From: Allium sativum
Lineage: Eukaryota > Streptophyta > Magnoliopsida > Asparagales > Amaryllidaceae
Direction of reading: 5' to 3'
Assembly: GCA_030737875.1 (NCBI GenBank)
Contig: CM060922.1
Location: 301,249,456-301,313,455 of the forward strand
DNA: 64,000 bases
The number at the start of each line of letters is the position of its first letter. The first letter of the stretch is position 1. Under the pieces are notes generated by a model. The model was given only the letters and a program-made list of their open reading frames with translations, was not told the DNA's origin and searched no databases. The translations under genes and the position numbers were made by a program. Below, one piece after another: positions 26,830 through 38,261 of the stretch.

Positions 26830-28380
26830 AGTGTTTTGTCGAAGTAGAATGATCAACAAAACAAGAGTATCATTTTTTGATCAATTATATTGAGAATAAA
26901 AATAACAATTTTTGATATGGATATACATTAGAAATGTTCATTTTGTTTAAAATATGTTAGTTAAATTAGAACTATCCTTTGTGTTAAACATGGTTATTGA
27001 AATCAAAAGAACAATTTTTGATTTAAATTTTGCTAGAAAAATAAAACAACAATATGTTTGAAATATGTTATGCAAATCAAATTAACATTTTTGGTCAACA
27101 GAAAGATTAGCGATCCAATTAACATTTTTGGTCAACAGAAAGATTAGCAAATCAAATTAACATTTTTGATCAAGAGAAAGATTAGCGATCAAATTAACAT
27201 TTTTGGTCAAGAGAAAAATTAGCGATCAAATTATCATTTTTGGTCAAGAGAAAGGTTAGCGAAAAAAAATTACATATTTTAGCCAAAGTATGATTAGTGA
27301 AAAATAGCATTTTTGGCAAAGAATGATAATTTAAACAAAAATAGCATTTTTGTCAAAGAATGATAACTGAAACAAAAATAGCATTTTTGCCAAAGAATGA
27401 CACTTGAAATAGAAGAATGGCACTTGAAACAAGAGAATACTTTTTGTCACTTGAAATAAAAAGAATACATTTTAGTCACTTGAAATCAAAAGAATACATT
27501 TTTGTCACTTGAAATAAAAAGAATACATTTTTGTCACTTTAGAAAAATGAATTAGAAAGCATTCATTTTGTCACATTAGAAAGGAATGAATTGAAAATGT
27601 ATATTTTTATACATTAGAAACGAATGAATTGAAATTGTATATTTTTATACACTAAAAAGAATGAGATAAAAATGTGTATTTTTATACATTAAAAGGATTT
27701 GTTCGAATTTTGCATTTTTTTTTTACATAAAAGGATTAGACAAAATATTCCCATTTTGTTTACACGAAAAGAATTAGACAAAATTATCAGTTTTGGTCAT
27801 AAATTGGAAATGTTCATTTTTGCAAATTAAATAGAATGAATTAAAAACATTCATTTTTGGTCATTTTATAGGAATGAAGTACAAACATTTGGTTTTGTCA
27901 TTTAAAATGGTTAAACCAAAATATACATTTTTGGTCACTTAAAATGATTAAACCAAAATATACCTTTTTGGTCATTAAAAAGAGTTACACCAAAATATCC
28001 ATTTTTGGTCATTGAAAAGAATTAGATCAAGATTAGCATTTTGTTTAGAAATGTTAAGTAGGATAAAAAGTACATTTATGTTTACATTCAGATATAAATA
28101 GAACCATGGATTAAAAAGTGATATTTTTATCGTCATTTTAGATGCGATAAAAAGATTAGATTAAAAGTTACGTTTTGATTTACATTTTAAATGTAAATAA
28201 ATGAGTAGATGAAAAACTTGTATTTTTATTGTCATTTTAAAAACAAATAAAAAGAGTAGACTTAAAGCGACATTTTTACTGACATTTTATGTTCAATAAA
28301 AAGTATAAAATTAAAAGAAGCATTTTTACTGTCATTTTAGAGACAATTAAAAGAATAGTTTTAATAGTGGCATCCATAAT
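26830..28380 (+). repeat. Diverged tandem array inside the element B LTR
   Basis: About 1.5 kb of loosely periodic units of roughly 30-50 bp. Each has a T-rich core (cattttt followed by ggtca, gtcac or gcca) and an A/G-rich spacer (gagaaagattagcgatcaa early in the array, cttgaaataaaaagaat in the middle). Unit sequence drifts gradually along the array. The copy in the 3' LTR is at 33785-35290, and analogous arrays lie at 2650-4080 and 9730-11180 in element A. Confidence 0.8.
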
Positions 28381-28592
28381 GTTATTTATATGTAATAAGA
28401 AGAATAGAGATATATGTCTGTGATGTTGAATTGTGTGATATGTTAATTATAATATTTGAATATTCAAATTGAATATTACACTCCTATTTACAAGTTACCC
28501 GACTTGTTTATATGATTGGGACGATAATTTTCACACATCGCCCAAGTGCACAAATAATTTACTATTTGTTTGATGGATGAAACCCCACACGG

Positions 28593-28695
28593 GTATTAGG
28601 ATGATACTGTACACACACTTATCCCAATATTTAGTTATCTGTCAATCGATGGATTGACAGTTTGTGATGAGCGTTAGTTATTTACTTTAATGCTC
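28593..28695 (+). repeat. Three-hairpin block in the element B LTR
   Basis: Three consecutive inverted repeats: tattaggat...atcccaata, then tcaatcgatggattga, then tgagcgtta...taatgctca. The same three, with base changes, occur at 35515-35610, 4155-4257 and 11247-11355. Part is recognisable in the reversed LTR at 16680-16760. Confidence 0.75.
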
Positions 28696-31349
28696 ACACA
28701 GTTATAAATTCGACTCTGGTCGTCATTTGGATGTTAATAATTATTTATCATGATAGTTGATCACATACAATATATGGTTGTTGATTTAGTCACATTCCAA
28801 TAAAGGATATTCTAGAAAAGAATATTTTTGAAAACATGTTAGAAAAAGAATATTTAGAAAAAGGAATATATTTTAGAAAAATATATTTATTTATTGAGAT
28901 GAGCTAGTTATTAACTAGAATAAATCATTAAATTTAGATTTAATGAAGTTTTCCAATTGGTTAATATTTAATTGAAATTAAATTAAATAAATGTGATTTT
29001 GGGTTTGTCGTGAATAGTGTCTTAAATAACACTGTTCTTAAACCCCGTATGAAAAGAATAATCTTTTAATTTAGATTATTAAAGTTTTCAATTATATTTA
29101 GTGATTGAAATAGGATGAAATGTGAGATGGGTTTATTGTGAACTATGTTTTTAAGCGACATTTGTTCTTTAACCCAATTGACAGTGAAAATATGATTTGG
29201 GATTTATAAATCTTTTATTAAGATTTAAATGGGAATTTTCCAAAAGTAAAGTTTTCCCATTAAATATATTAGATTGGAATTGAATAGAATTCGAATTGAT
29301 TATAACCGAGATAAGCTTCTGTAAAAGAAGACCGATACTACATATGGAATTTAAAAGGCTTCGCCGTTATTCCATTTATATTGTTGGTCGGATACAGAAA
29401 TTTATAACGATTATACATTGATTTGATTCCTATGAAGATTCCATATTTTATGGAAGATTATTTTGGGTTTACCGTGAACTATGGTTTAAATGCAATTAGT
29501 TCTTTAACCCAGTTAAAGATAAGATTAATTTCTTAAATTTAAATAATCATTGAATAGTGATTTTTGGTATTTAAAACCAAATTGGAATTTTGATGAATCT
29601 TTAAAAGAAAGATTTAAGAATAAACTTAAAGAGTTTATCTTTGATAAAATAATGCGAATATTTTATTAAAAGAATATTCTGAATTGGAATGAGGCGTTGG
29701 ATGTGTTTTTATAGTACTTGATTTTTAATTATAAAATACGTGAATTATTCGGGAAGACCGGGTTTAACCCATTCCGAATAATTACTACAACGATGAAGAG
29801 TGAAAGAAGAAGACGGTGGTTGAAGACTGACGATCTTCACATCGAATGGATGTGTTGCTACAGAGACCCTGGATGGGAGTAGCTACCTTGAAGGGGCTTC
29901 AGTGGTGGCCATCCGGACTATTGTTGATTGTTCGGATTTGGTTTTCGCTCAGACCTAGAGCATAAGCGAGTAAATGGATGCGTGTCTGACATTGGATTTC
30001 GTTCCATGTGAATTAAATCAATTTCTGTTAATGTATGTCTGTTTGGTGGTGTAGGATTTATTCTCTACTTAACACCCGGGTATATGTTAATGGTGATTGA
30101 TCGCATGGCGTGGATTGTCAACGTGGCACGCCAAGATGCAAATGATCAAGGCTTTTGTTGAAAAGCAGAGCCTTGTGGGATGATCAAAGTATAGCCTATT
30201 ACGACATAACATTGTGTATATCGTAACTTCGCGAGCCTCACACCCCGGTATGAGTCAAAAACGGGATTAGGACTGCAGGGAGTGCACACGTTTCTTTCTA
30301 GCTAGGAGTAGTGTTAGTGCTTAAACTGGCTGACATTTTACTTATGTGGATGATGGATTTTGAGGTGCCTCGGATTTTTATAGGCCGTTAGTGGTCATAC
30401 TATAGGTCCAAAGGGACCGGGAAGCGTGTGTTCAGGCATAATTAATCCACTACCCTTAGGTAGGGACCGACCCTGAAGATCCAAGGGTTCACTGCGGGGG
30501 ATCCTGAGGCATTTGCTAGAGTGTCTCGAATCGGAGAGGAGCTTGCCCCTAGCCTCGAATCATGATGGAAATCCAATTTCCAATATGACCTTGCGGTTTT
30601 GATTGTAGAACTAGTATGGCGACATAGCAGGATGGGGTACTATGCCGTCTATGATTGATACATTATGATTGAAATGTTTATTATATATATATACCCATAT
30701 ATATACACACTAATATTAAATCCGTTTTAGCGTATCAAACATCTTTTGACCCTTATAAGGTGAAACCCTATCCTTCGGTTTGCGTTGCATTGTGTGATGG
30801 GACTTGGGTCTTATAATGGTTTCATTTTTTTTAAAAAGCATTGCGTTGTTTAACGTTTTACTTTATTTTATGCACTGGCAATCTAATGGAGTAAACCCGT
30901 TCTGCGTTAGCGGCGTGGTCCTGTGATTAGCCTTATTATTGGATAGTTAAGTTAAGATTTCTCATACCAGTCCCATGACTGACCTGTAGTTTGTTTCACT
31001 GACAAACTCGGGTGCCCATATTTTCCACATGGGAAGTCGAGTAGCTTTTTGCAGATATTTTTACAGGATCCTGGTTTACAGCTGAAGCGGTATTCAGAAA
31101 GCTCTGTATCCGTGTATTCCTTTCAGTTGTATATTTGTAATATTTTCCGCTGCTATATAAATGTAATTTAAAACTCTGATATTATTGTATTTCTATTTCT
31201 GTAATAAGTATTTATACTCTGTTACATTCTTGTACTCTGATGTAATTGTTGTAATCAGCGATAAAATGTTCTTCTGTTTATGTTCTGATGTGTGTTGTTC
31301 TCAAAGCAATCCAGGCTTTCCTTTACTGGGAAGTTCGGGTCGTTTCATT

Positions 31350-31361
31350 TGGTATCAGAGC
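31350..31361 (+). promoter_or_regulatory. Primer-binding site, element B
   Basis: tggtatcagagc, two bases after the LTR end, is the standard initiator tRNA-Met complement. Confidence 0.92.
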
Positions 31362-32024
31362 TTTGGTTTACAGAGCTCGAGAAAAAGACACATTAGAACC
31401 GAATGAAAGAATTCATCAGAGATTGGATTAGTAATATCCAATGAGAATAACTCTTTAGAGATAGGATCAGTAGTATCCTCGAACGAGTGTGATGAGTATT
31501 ATTTTCTTTAAAATTACAGATGAAAACAAATTCAGTTTTGAAAATTTTATCTAAATATACGTATTTGAGTATATTATATTTTTATGTGGACAATCGATTA
31601 TATAAAGATTTCGAATATACGAGTAATTAACGGATATTCGAAGTTTTAATATACTGGATAGATATAGAATCACACTCTAGTCGCCCGGAGATGATTCTGA
31701 TGATGGAGCTCCATCATCAGTACTAATGTTCGAGTAGCGAAAGTCGGATTTCTATATATTTCCATTGACTGGTATGAGAACCAAAACTTAGTTAGTACAC
31801 ATTGCTGTGATTTGCACTAAAATATGATTTTTGACTATATATAAAAGTTATGTATATTTGGAAAATTAATCACCTAATTGATTGCTGGTTGTGCTTTTTG
31901 ATAATTAGTTTCACTAATTAAAATATTAGAATAATAATTAATTGAACCAATAAATAAAAATTAAATTAAGTTAGTTAATTGAACAACTTTTAGCTACATT
32001 CCTTTTCGAGGACGAAAAGATTTT
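31362..32024 (+). other. Non-coding internal region of element B
   Basis: No gag or pol. It has short tandem units at 31411-31439 and 31450-31478 similar to those of element A. There is a 9-bp-stem hairpin (31610-31618 with 31634-31642) and a perfect 24-nt palindrome at 31697-31720, whose half-site is ctgatgatggag. The chromovirus-like cttttcgaggacgaaa lies near 32002-32017. Confidence 0.85.
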
Positions 32025-32036
32025 AAGTGGGGGCGA
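32025..32036 (+). promoter_or_regulatory. Polypurine tract, element B
   Basis: aagtgggggcga immediately precedes the 3' LTR (tgtaacgatcc, from 32038). Confidence 0.85.
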
Positions 32037-32037
32037 T

Positions 32038-35000
32038 TGTAACGATCCGGAATTTTGGGGCGAATTTAAAATTTTTAGTTTAGAAATTTTATTGAATTTA
32101 GGATGTTTAAAACAACTTATTTTAAGTAATAACGATGAAAAATTTATTTTAAACGAATAAATTCAATTTAATTAAAAAAGGAGTTTAAAATAGCGCTGCA
32201 GTTTGAAAATTTGAATTTGAACTTTGACCGAATGTACATGATTCATTTTAAATCAGAATTGAGCGAAACCAGAAATATTTTAATCTGTTTAATCATATCA
32301 TTCTAACGAATCTGAAAAACTGAAATTTTACTTTATAAATCAGAAGTTATGTCCAGTTTAAAATTTAGAAAAGTCGTAGAATTTATATATATTTTAATAT
32401 AATATATTGGCCTTAAAAATAGTCATTTTTCAAACGACCTCGGTTTTCGACGAAACCACTTTTGTTGGAACCGGAATGTCAAACTATTGCTAGGTTTCAA
32501 TTTTCATAATTTTTTGAATTAATATGTGAGCGTGGCAAAGGAAAACGTGTTTTGTCAATTACAGTCAAATTTAATCGACTTGAAAATGGCTATTTTTCAA
32601 ACAGTCTCAGAATTCGACGAAATTAGTCTCGTTAGAACCGTATCGTCAAAACATAACTAAAAATAATCTTTCTGTAATTTTTAGAGTCCGTATGTGGCCC
32701 CGGTAATTTAAAATGTACGTTTGAATTTAATAATTAAATGATTTATAATTTAATTTAAAGAAAAAATATCGTAACATCCAAACTGGGTTACGAAACATAT
32801 TCCATTGCGTCCGGGATGGGAGTTATTAGCTGGGGGTGACACTCGTTGGGTTTGAATTGGAGTTCGTTTGAGTAAAAAGAGAATAATTGGATTTAAATAA
32901 ACTAAATCAGCTTAGAAATACACCTATATATATCGTATACAGTACAATACGTAACCCTATTTCCCTAAAGACCTTACAGCAGCCGCCATGTTCTATGAAT
33001 GGCTATTCTTGCTCGAAACTAAATCCCTCAACCAAGGCTGATTCAATCAATGATTTCAAAAACTTCCAGAGCAGAATCGAAGAGATTTATCCCCTCTTTA
33101 AGACCATACGGTGATGATCAATTTTTGTTAAAAGAACTGCTCGATTTTAGCCCCTAAATCCACGCCGTTTGGAGCAGCCATGGGGACGCCAGGGGGGTGC
33201 GAGTGGAGCCAGCTTTTGGGCGATGAAGGAGGAAGCCTCGTGCTTCAGGGTGGGCGCGTCTGATCGGGGTCACGGCAACCGGAGTGGCGGCGTTCAGGAA
33301 CCCTAAGCTTGGAGTTGGGTTTGGTTCCTGTATCAGAGAGTAATGAAGAGAAAAGGATTAAAAACTTAACAGTATAATTAATTTATTAATTATTATCTAA
33401 ATTATTTATTCATGAATTCAAATCTTTAAACGTACATAACTCTTGCAAACAGAGTCGAAATTGAATGATTCAAAATGCGTTGGATTCATATTTTTGAGCT
33501 CTACAACATGAAGTTGACCAGAGCTTGAACAGAGCATTTTGGAATTTCATATCTAAATGGTTTGGTGAGATTTCTTCTTATAAAATAAATAAAAATTTAA
33601 TTATCTGTCGTTATTTCAATTCCATGTGTGTATGATTATTAAATTCAGATCCGTGACATTATGTATGTTGTTGTGACTGATTTGCGATGCTCATATGTTG
33701 TTAGATCTGTAATGTTAACATTGGAATATTATTTTTAGTGTTTTGTCGAAGTAGAATGATCAACAAAACAAGAGTATCATTTTTTGATCAATTATATTGA
33801 GAATAAAAATAACAATTTTTGATATGGATATACATTAGAAATGTTCATTTTGTTTAAAACATGTTAGTTAAATTAGAACTATCCTTTGTGTTAAACATGG
33901 TTATTGAAATCAAAAGAACAATTTTTGATTTAAATTTTGCTAGAAAAATAAAACAACATTATGTTTGAAATATGTTATGCAAATCAAATTAACATTTTTG
34001 GTCAACATAAAGATTAGCGATCCAATTATTTTTGGTCAACAGAAAGATTAGCAAATCAAATTAACATTTTTGGTCAAGAGAAAGATCGAAAGATTAGCAA
34101 ATCAAATTAACATTTTTGGTCAAGAGAAAGGTTAGCGATCAAATTAACATTTTTGGTCAAGAGAAAGATTAGCGATCAAATTATCATTTTTGGTCAAAAG
34201 AAAGGTTAGCGGAAAAAAAAACATATTTTTGCCAAAGTATGATTAGTGAAAAATAGCATTTTTGGCAAAGAATGATAATTGAAACAAAAATAGCATTTTT
34301 GCCAAAGATTGACACTTGAAATAGAAGAATGGCACTTGAAACAAAAGAATACTTTTTGTCACTTGAAATAAAAAGAATACATTTTTGTCACTTGAAATTA
34401 AAAGAATACATTTTTGTCACTTGAAATAAAAAGAATACATTTTTGTCACTTTAGAAAAATGAATTAGAAAGCATTCATTTTGTCACATTAGAAAGGAATG
34501 AATTGAAAATGTATATTTTTGTACATTAGAAAGGAATGAAATGAAATTGTATATTTTTATACATTAAAAAGAATGAGATAAAAATGTATATTTTTGTACA
34601 TTAAAAGGATTTGTTCGAATTTTGCATTTTGTTTACATATTAAGGATTAGATAAAATATTCCCATTTTGTTTACACGAAAAGAATTAGATAAAATTATCA
34701 GTTTTGGTCATGAATTGGAAATGTTCATTTTTGCAAATTAAATAGAATGAATTAAAAACATTCATTTTTGGTCATTTTATAGGAATGAAGTACAAACATT
34801 TGGTTTTGTCATTTAAAATGGTTAAACCAAAATATACATTTTTGGTCACTTGAAATGATTAAACCAAAATATACCTTTTTGGTCATTAAAAAGAGTTACA
34901 CCAAAATATCCATTTTTGGTCATTGAAAAGAATTAGATCAAGATTAGCATTTTGTTTAGAAATGTTAAATAGGATAAAAAGTACATTTATGTTTACATTT

Positions 35001-38000
35001 CAGATATAAATAGAACCATGGATTAAAAAGTGATATTTTTATCGTCATTTTAGATGCGATAAAAAGATTAGATTAAAATTTACGTTTTGATTCACATTTT
35101 AAATGTAAATAAATGAGTAGATGAAAAACTTGTATTTTTATTATCATTTTAAAAACAAATAAAAAGAGTAGATTTAAAGCGACATTTTTATTGACATTTT
35201 ATATTCAATAAAAAGTATAAAATTAAAAGAAGCATTTTTACTGTCATTTTAGACACAATTAAAATAATAGTTTTAATAGTGGCATTTGTAATGTTATTTA
35301 TATGTAATAAGAAGAATAGAGATATATGTCTGTGATGTTGAAATGTGTGATATGTCAATTATAATGTTTGAATATTCAAATTGAATATTACACTCTCATT
35401 TATAAGTTACCCGACTTGTTTATGTGATTGGGACGATAATTTTCACACATCGCCCAAGTGCACAAATAATTTACTATTTGTTTGATGGATGAAACCCCAC
35501 ACGGGTATTGGGATGATACTGTACACACACTAATCCCAATATTTAGTTATTTGTCAATCGATGGATTGACAGTCTGTGATGAGCGTTAGTTATTTACTTT
35601 AATGCTCACACAGTCATAAATTCCACTCTGTTCGTCATTTGGATGTTTAATAATTATTTATCATGATAGTTGATCACATACAATATATGGTTGTTGATTT
35701 AGTCACATTCCAATAAAGGATATTCTAGAAAAGAATATTTTTGAAAACATCTTAGGAAAAGAATATTTAGAAAAAGGAATATATTTTAGAAAAATATTTT
35801 TATTTATTGAGATGAGCTAGTTATTAACTAGAATAAATCATTGAATTTAGATTTAATGAAGTTTTCCAATTGGTTAAATTTAATTGAGATTAAATTAAAT
35901 AAATGTGATTTTGGGTTTGTCGTGAATAGTGTCTTAAATAACACTGTTCTTAAACCCCGTATGAAAAGAATAATCTTTTAATTTAGATTATTAAAGTTTT
36001 CAATTATATTTAGTGATTGAAATAGGATGAAATGTGAGTTGGGTTTATTGTGAACTATGTTTTTAAGCGACATTTGTTCTTTAACCCAATTGACAGTGAA
36101 AATATGATTTGGGATTTATAAATCTTTTATTAAGATTTAAATGGGAATTTTCCAAAAGTAAAGTTTTCCCATTAAATATATTAGATTGGAATTGAATAGA
36201 ATTCGAATTGATTATAACCGAGATAAGCTTCTGTAAAAGAAGACCGATACTACATATGGAATTTAAAAGGCTTCGCCGTTATTCCATTTATATTGTTGGT
36301 CGGATACAGAAATTTATAACGATTATACATTGATTTGATTCCTGTGAAGATTCCATAATTTATGGAAGATGATTTTGGGTTTACCGTGAACTATGGTTTA
36401 AATGCAATTAGTTCTTTAACCCAGTTAAAGATAAGATTAATTTCTTAAATTTAAATAATCATTGAATAGTGATTTTTGGTATTTAAAACCAAATTGGAAT
36501 TTTGATGAATCTTTAAAAGAAAAATTTAAGAATAAACTTAAAGAGTTTATCTTTGATAAAATAATGCGAATATTTTATTAAAAGAATATTCTAAATTGGA
36601 ATGAGGCATTGGATTTGTTTTTATAGTACTTGATTTTTAATTATAAAATACGTGAATTATTCGGGAAGACCGAGTTTAACCCATTCCGAATAATTACTAC
36701 GATGATGAAGATTCGAAGAAGAAGACGGTGGTTGAAGATCGACGATCTTCACATCGAATGGATGTGTTGCTGCAGAGACCCTGGATGGGAGTAGCTACTT
36801 TGAAGGGGCTTCAGTGGTGGCCGTCCGGACTATTGTTGATTGTTCGGATTTGGTTTTCGCTTAGATCCAGAGCATAAGCTAGTAAATGGATGCGTGTCTG
36901 ACATTGGATTTCGTTCCATGTGAATTAAATTGATTTCTGTTAATGTATGTCTGTTTGGTGGTGGATGATTTATTCTCTACTTAACACCTGGGTATATGTT
37001 AATGGTGATTGATCACATGGCGTGGATTGTCAACGTGGCACGCCAAGATGCAAATGATCAAGGCTTTTGTTGAAAAGCAGAGCCTTGTGGGATGATCAAA
37101 GTATAGCCTATTACGGCATAACTTTGTGTATATCGTGACTTCGCGAGCCTCACACCCCGGTATGAGTCAAAAACGGGATTAGGACTGCAGGGAGTGCACA
37201 CGTTTCTTTCTGGCTAGGAGTAGTGTCAGTGCTTAAACTGGCTGACATTTTACTTATATAGATGATGGATTTTGAGGCGCCTCGGATTTTTATAGGCCGT
37301 TAGTGGTCATACTATAGGTCCAAAGGGACCGGGAAGCGTGTGTTCAGGCATAATTAATCCACTACCCTTAGGTAGGGACCGACCCTGAAGATCCGAGGGT
37401 TCACTGTGGGGGATCCCGAGGCATTTGCTAGAGTGTCGCGAATCGGAGAGGAGCTTGCCCCTAGCCTCGACTCATGATGGAAATTCAATTTCCAATACGA
37501 CCTTGCGGTTTTGATTGTAGAACTAGTATGGCGACATAGTAGGATGGGGTACTATGCCGTCTATGATTGAGACATTATGATTGAAATGTTAATTATATAT
37601 ATACCCATATATATACACACTCATATTAAATCCGTTTTAGCGTATCAAACATCTTTTGACCCTTATAAGGTAAAACCCCATCCTTCGGTTTGCGTTGCAT
37701 TGTGTGATGGGACTTGGGTCTTATAATGGTTTCATTTTTTTAAAAAGCATTGCGTTGTTTAACATTTTACTTTATTTTATGCACTGGCAATCCAATGGAG
37801 TAAACCCGTTCCGCGTTAGCGGCGTGGTCCTGTGATTAGCCTTATTATTAGATAGTTAAGTTAAGATTTCTCATACCCGTCCCATGACTGACCTGTAGTT
37901 TGTTTCACTGGCAAACTCGGATGCCCATATTTTCCACACGGGCAGTCGAGTAGCTTTTTGCAGATATATTTACATGATCCTGGTTTACAGCTGAAGCGGT

Positions 38001-38256
38001 ATTCAGAAAGCTCTGTATCCGTGTATTCCTTTCAGTTGTATATTTGTAATATTTTCCGCTGCTATTTAAATGTAATTTAAAACTCTGATATTATTGTATT
38101 TCTATTTCTGTAATAAGTATTTATACTCTGTTACATTCTTGTACTCTGATGTAATTGTTGTAATCAGCGATAAAATGTTCTTCTGTTTATGTTCTGATGT
38201 GTGATGTTCACAAAGCAATCCAGGCTTTCCTTTACTGGGAAGTTCAGGTCGTTTCA
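32038..38256 (+). repeat. Element B 3' LTR (6219 bp)
   Basis: Colinear with 25132-31347, with few differences. For example the array segment near 34000-34200 has a small rearrangement, and the first line reads gatccggaattttgggg instead of gacccaaaatttcgggg. It ends gttcaggtcgtttca, followed by the GACTT duplication. The open frame at 32887-33114 spans the GC-rich block and is disrupted in the 5' copy, so it is not a conserved gene. Confidence 0.92.
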
Positions 38257-38261
38257 GACTT
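38257..38261. other. Target-site duplication of element B, right copy (GACTT)
   Basis: Exact repeat of 25127-25131. It defines where the host CACTA sequence resumes. Confidence 0.9.

Larger units (their letters stand above)
25132..31347 (+). repeat. Element B 5' LTR (6216 bp)
   Basis: Begins tgtaacgacccaaaatttc and ends gggtcgtttca. It contains an aaccctatttccc motif at about 26046, a GC-rich block with ATGs (26070-26430), a tandem array (26830-28380), a three-hairpin block (28593-28695), a TATA-like stretch (about 30670-30710) and conserved hairpins at 29821-29839 and 30147-30175. Open frames here are incidental. Confidence 0.92.
25132..38256 (+). mobile_element. Element B: complete non-autonomous LTR retrotransposon with giant LTRs
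   Basis: It has two 6.2-kb LTRs (25132-31347, 32038-38256), a 690-bp internal region with primer-binding site and polypurine tract, and a 5-bp GACTT duplication. More than 94 percent of the 13.1 kb is LTR and there is no gag or pol. The two LTRs are very similar by eye, with scattered substitutions and small indels, so the insertion is fairly young. The cttttcgaggacgaaa motif before the polypurine tract points to a Tekay/Del-type Ty3/gypsy ancestry. Its order of blocks matches element A, though the primary sequence has diverged strongly. Confidence 0.93.

Noticed and set aside
26830..28380. Possible CRISPR-like or satellite array
   Set aside because: Units vary in length and sequence without constant repeat and spacer parts, and this is plant nuclear DNA. 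It is an LTR-internal degenerate tandem repeat.
32887..33114. Open frame in the element B 3' LTR
   Set aside because: The same region of the 5' LTR does not keep this frame and start, and it lies in a non-coding LTR block, so it is not a conserved gene.
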